In this document: positions 4,549 through 6,278 of the stretch, one piece after another
Layout of the letters: each line of letters starts with the position of its first letter
How positions within the stretch are numbered: position 1 is the first letter of the stretch
NCBI GenBank assembly: GCA_012839665.1
Contig: DUMX01000333.1
Coordinates: 1 to 6,278 of the forward strand
DNA length: 6,278 nucleotides
Reading direction: 5' to 3'
Origin: Gelria sp.
Lineage (GTDB): Bacteria; Bacillota; Syntrophomonadia; Syntrophomonadales; Syntrophomonadaceae
Notes under the pieces: model-generated
Told to the model about the DNA's origin: nothing
The model's database searches: none
Seen by the model: the letters and a program-made list of their open reading frames with translations, nothing else
Position numbers and translations under genes: made by a program

Positions 4549-5733
4549 ATGCTGAGATTTACTACTTCCGGAGAGTCTCATGGCAAGGGATTAATAACCA
4601 TAATAGAAGGATTGCCTTCCGGCCTGCCGGTGGATGAAGAATATATTAACCGCGAATTAGCACGGCGCCAAAAAGGTTACGGACGGGGCGGACGCATGCA
4701 GATTGAAACTGATGAAATAGAAATATTTGCCGGGGTCAGGGACGGAAAAACCCTGGGCAGCCCCATCAGTTTTCTTATCCGTAATCAGGATTATGAGAAC
4801 TGGCAGGACATTATGAATAGCGGCACCTGTTCCCGCATTAACGACAGGGTGTTAAGCAGGCCGCGTCCCGGTCATGCTGATTTGCCCGGAGCCATGAAAT
4901 ACCATCACCCCGATATGCGCAATGTTCTGGAAAGAGCCAGTGCCCGGGAAACTGCTTCCCGGGTAGCGGCGGGGGCTTTTTTCAAAACATTTTTAAAGCA
5001 GTTTGGCATATTAATATACAGTTATGTAAGGTCAATTGGTTCAGTAAAAGTGGGAACGACTATAGAAAAAAACAACCTGGAAGAGTTTTGCGCTCAGGTA
5101 GAAGATTCCCCTTTACGCTGCCCTGATAAAGGGAGTGAAGGAGAGATGATTAAGCTGATTGAAAAGGCGAAAAGGGAAGGCGAATCCCTGGGAGGAAGTT
5201 TTGAAGTTGGAGCCATTGGGGTTTATCCCGGGCTGGGCAGCCATGTAAGCTGGGAGTGTAAACTGGATGGTCAGATAGCAGCGGCTTTAATGAGCATACC
5301 GGCTATCAAAGCCGTGGAAATAGGTGATGGTATAGCTAATGCCGGTGAATTTGGATCGAGAGTGCACGACCAAATACGCTATCAGGAGGAAGTAGGGTTG
5401 TACCGGGACAGCAACCGGGCAGGAGGCATAGAAGGTGGTATGAGCAATGGAGAGACTATTTGGGTTCGGGCCTATATGAAACCTATTCCTACACTTTACA
5501 AACCCCTGGTTAGTGTTAATACCGTGAACTGGGAGGAAGAGAAAGCCCAGGTGGAAAGGTCGGATATATGTGCAGTGCCGGCAGCAGCAGTAGTAGGTGA
5601 GGCTATGCTGGCTTTTGCATTGGCCAAGGTTTTTCGGGAGCAGTTCGGAGGAGCAAGTATGGATCAGGCAGAGGAAGCCTGCAGCAGTTATCGGGAATAT
5701 TTAGGTAAGGTGTGGAAATGGAAAAAAATATAG
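4549..5733 (+). CDS. aroC: Chorismate synthase
   Basis: This 394-residue, reduced-FMN-dependent cytoplasmic lyase converts 5-enolpyruvylshikimate-3-phosphate to chorismate, the final shared step before Phe, Tyr, Trp and folate branches. It contains all the family signatures: GESHGKGLITIIEGLPSG (8-25, with His 11), the Arg-rich GYGRGGRM (43-50), RPRPGHADL (104-112, second catalytic His 109), ERASARETASRVAAGA (128-142), AGGIEGGMSNGE (301-312) and RSDICAVPAAAVVGEAM (337-353, with the catalytic-site Asp 339). Length is typical of the Bacillota form. ATG 4549 follows AGGGTGAGG-like sequence at 4538-4546; an upstream GTG at 4541 is stopped after two codons. No bifunctional flavin reductase domain is fused, so reduced FMN must come from elsewhere. 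The last 16 nt overlap aroK. Confidence 0.98.
   Translation: MLRFTTSGESHGKGLITIIEGLPSGLPVDEEYINRELARRQKGYGRGGRMQIETDEIEIFAGVRDGKTLGSPISFLIRNQDYENWQDIMNSGTCSRINDRVLSRPRPGHADLPGAMKYHHPDMRNVLERASARETASRVAAGAFFKTFLKQFGILIYSYVRSIGSVKVGTTIEKNNLEEFCAQVEDSPLRCPDKGSEGEMIKLIEKAKREGESLGGSFEVGAIGVYPGLGSHVSWECKLDGQIAAALMSIPAIKAVEIGDGIANAGEFGSRVHDQIRYQEEVGLYRDSNRAGGIEGGMSNGETIWVRAYMKPIPTLYKPLVSVNTVNWEEEKAQVERSDICAVPAAAVVGEAMLAFALAKVFREQFGGASMDQAEEACSSYREYLGKVWKWKKI
5706..5712 (+). promoter_or_regulatory. Ribosome binding site deciding the aroK start
   Basis: TAAGGTG, with core AAGG at 5707-5710, stands 7 nt before the ATG at 5718 but only 1 nt before the alternative GTG at 5712. This favours ATG 5718. A weaker AGGT (5703-5706) could serve the GTG. 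Confidence 0.5.
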
Positions 5734-6224
5734 TACTTATTGGTTTTATGGGTACCGGTAAAAGTACGGTAGGGTCGAAGGTGGCCGGGAGGCTTAAACG
5801 AAAATTTGTTGATATGGATCGGGAGATTGAACGGATTGTAGGCATGACGGTGAGTGAGATTTTTAAACGCTATGGTGAAATCAGGTTTCGCTCCGAGGAA
5901 AAATTAATGGCCCAAAAGTTGGCAAGGGAAGCTGGACTGGTTATCGCTGCCGGTGGAGGGGTAGTACTGGACCCGGTTAATATGGAGAGATTAAGCCAAA
6001 ATGGGATTATTATCTGTTTAAAAGCTGCGCCCAATGACATATATCATAGGGTAAACCGCAAAAAGGGCACCCGTCCCTTGTTACGAAAAGGAATGGACCT
6101 GGAGGACATAGAAGAAATGCTCAAGGCCCGAGAAAGCTTATACGCACAGGCTGACTACCAGGTCAGCACCAGCGGCAAAAGCCCGGAACAAGTTGCAACG
6201 GAAATTATAAAGTTAATTAATTAA
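5718..6224 (+). CDS. aroK: Shikimate kinase
   Basis: This 168-residue P-loop kinase phosphorylates shikimate at the 3-hydroxyl using ATP. Numbered from ATG 5718, it has Walker A GFMGTGKST (9-17), the Mg/shikimate motif DMD (32-34, Asp 34 binds substrate), FRSEE with shikimate-binding Arg 58, the AAGGGVV glycine segment (77-83), the lid GTRPLL (117-122, Arg 119) and Arg 138 in ARESLY. All essential residues and the usual length (about 170) are present. The reading frame also allows a GTG start at 5712, adding two residues; spacing to AAGG favours the ATG. It overlaps aroC by 16 nt and is probably translationally coupled. In many Bacillota aroB follows; here the stop is followed at once by a palindromic repeat and the window ends. 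Product assignment is firm; only the start is uncertain. Confidence 0.97.
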   Translation: MEKNIVLIGFMGTGKSTVGSKVAGRLKRKFVDMDREIERIVGMTVSEIFKRYGEIRFRSEEKLMAQKLAREAGLVIAAGGGVVLDPVNMERLSQNGIIICLKAAPNDIYHRVNRKKGTRPLLRKGMDLEDIEEMLKARESLYAQADYQVSTSGKSPEQVATEIIKLIN

Positions 6225-6243
6225 AGGTGCCAGGCACTTAAGT
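6225..6243 (+). repeat. REP-like palindrome immediately after aroK
   Basis: AGGTGCC-A-GGCACTT (6225-6239) is an almost perfect inverted repeat (GTGCC/GGCAC exact, plus one G-T and one A-T pair) that abuts the aroK stop. It runs into a second palindrome, ACTTAAGT (6236-6243). The GTGCCAGGCAC core resembles dispersed intergenic palindromes found near REP-associated (Y1) transposases in some Bacillota, from memory. Only one copy is in view and the window ends at 6278, so element size is unknown. The remaining 35 bases hold nothing I can identify. Confidence 0.45.
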
Positions 6244-6278
6244 TGTATTAGTAGTCAACGCTAAACTCTAATTTACCC

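Noticed and set aside
6150..6167. Inverted repeat GCTGAC/GTCAGC near the end of aroK
   Set aside because: Six pairs inside coding sequence and no T-run; likely chance.
1..6278. CRISPR array, tRNA or rRNA gene, riboswitch, T-box, toxin-antitoxin or defence system
   Set aside because: No regularly spaced repeats, no tRNA-like or T-box-like conserved elements, and no genes of those kinds were seen on either strand.

Overview
The window looks like a chromosomal segment of an anaerobic, low-to-medium GC member of the Bacillota (Clostridia, perhaps near Syntrophomonas or the Peptococcaceae). The evidence is the strong Shine-Dalgarno sites, mixed ATG/GTG/TTG starts, the pairing of yqeG with aroE, and a type IV pseudopilin gene inside an aromatic amino acid operon. 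The taxonomic guess is inference. All intact genes are on the + strand.

Region 1 (1-1903) is a polar amino acid ABC importer: the C-terminal end of a solute-binding protein (cut by the window edge), a complete permease and a complete ATPase. A 120-bp spacer holding a short AT-rich repeat and hairpin separates permease from ATPase. The early permease coding sequence contains an unusually strong potential hairpin.

Region 2 (1904-2156) is the longest stretch without an intact gene (239 bp before yqeG). It is not anonymous: one frame still reads as an interior piece of a galactose-1-phosphate uridylyltransferase (GalT)-like protein, with an in-frame stop and no ends. Inside the relic lies a good sigma-A-type promoter (TTGATT, 17 bp, TATAAT), correctly placed to drive the next genes. 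Its -10 box is made from the Tyr-Asn codons of a GalT-type motif.

Region 3 (2143-6224) is a tightly packed, probably cotranscribed cluster: yqeG (HAD phosphatase), aroE (shikimate dehydrogenase), a GspH/FimT-like pseudopilin, a UPF0316/DUF2179 membrane protein, aroC (chorismate synthase) and aroK (shikimate kinase). Three shikimate-pathway enzymes are present: AroE makes shikimate, AroK phosphorylates it, and AroC makes chorismate after the AroA step, which is encoded elsewhere. Two junctions overlap (aroE/pseudopilin and aroC/aroK), which suggests translational coupling. AroE has an acidic residue where NADP-specific relatives usually have the Asn of an NRT motif, so NAD preference is possible.

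Region 4 (6225-6278) begins immediately after the aroK stop with a GTGCC-A-GGCAC palindrome resembling dispersed intergenic repeats. The window ends before any next gene, so the usual neighbour aroB is not seen.

I found no RNA gene, CRISPR array, intact mobile element or clearly new multi-gene system. The most interesting points are the GalT relic that seems to carry the promoter of the aro cluster, the lone pseudopilin coupled to aroE, and the AroE cofactor-site variant.
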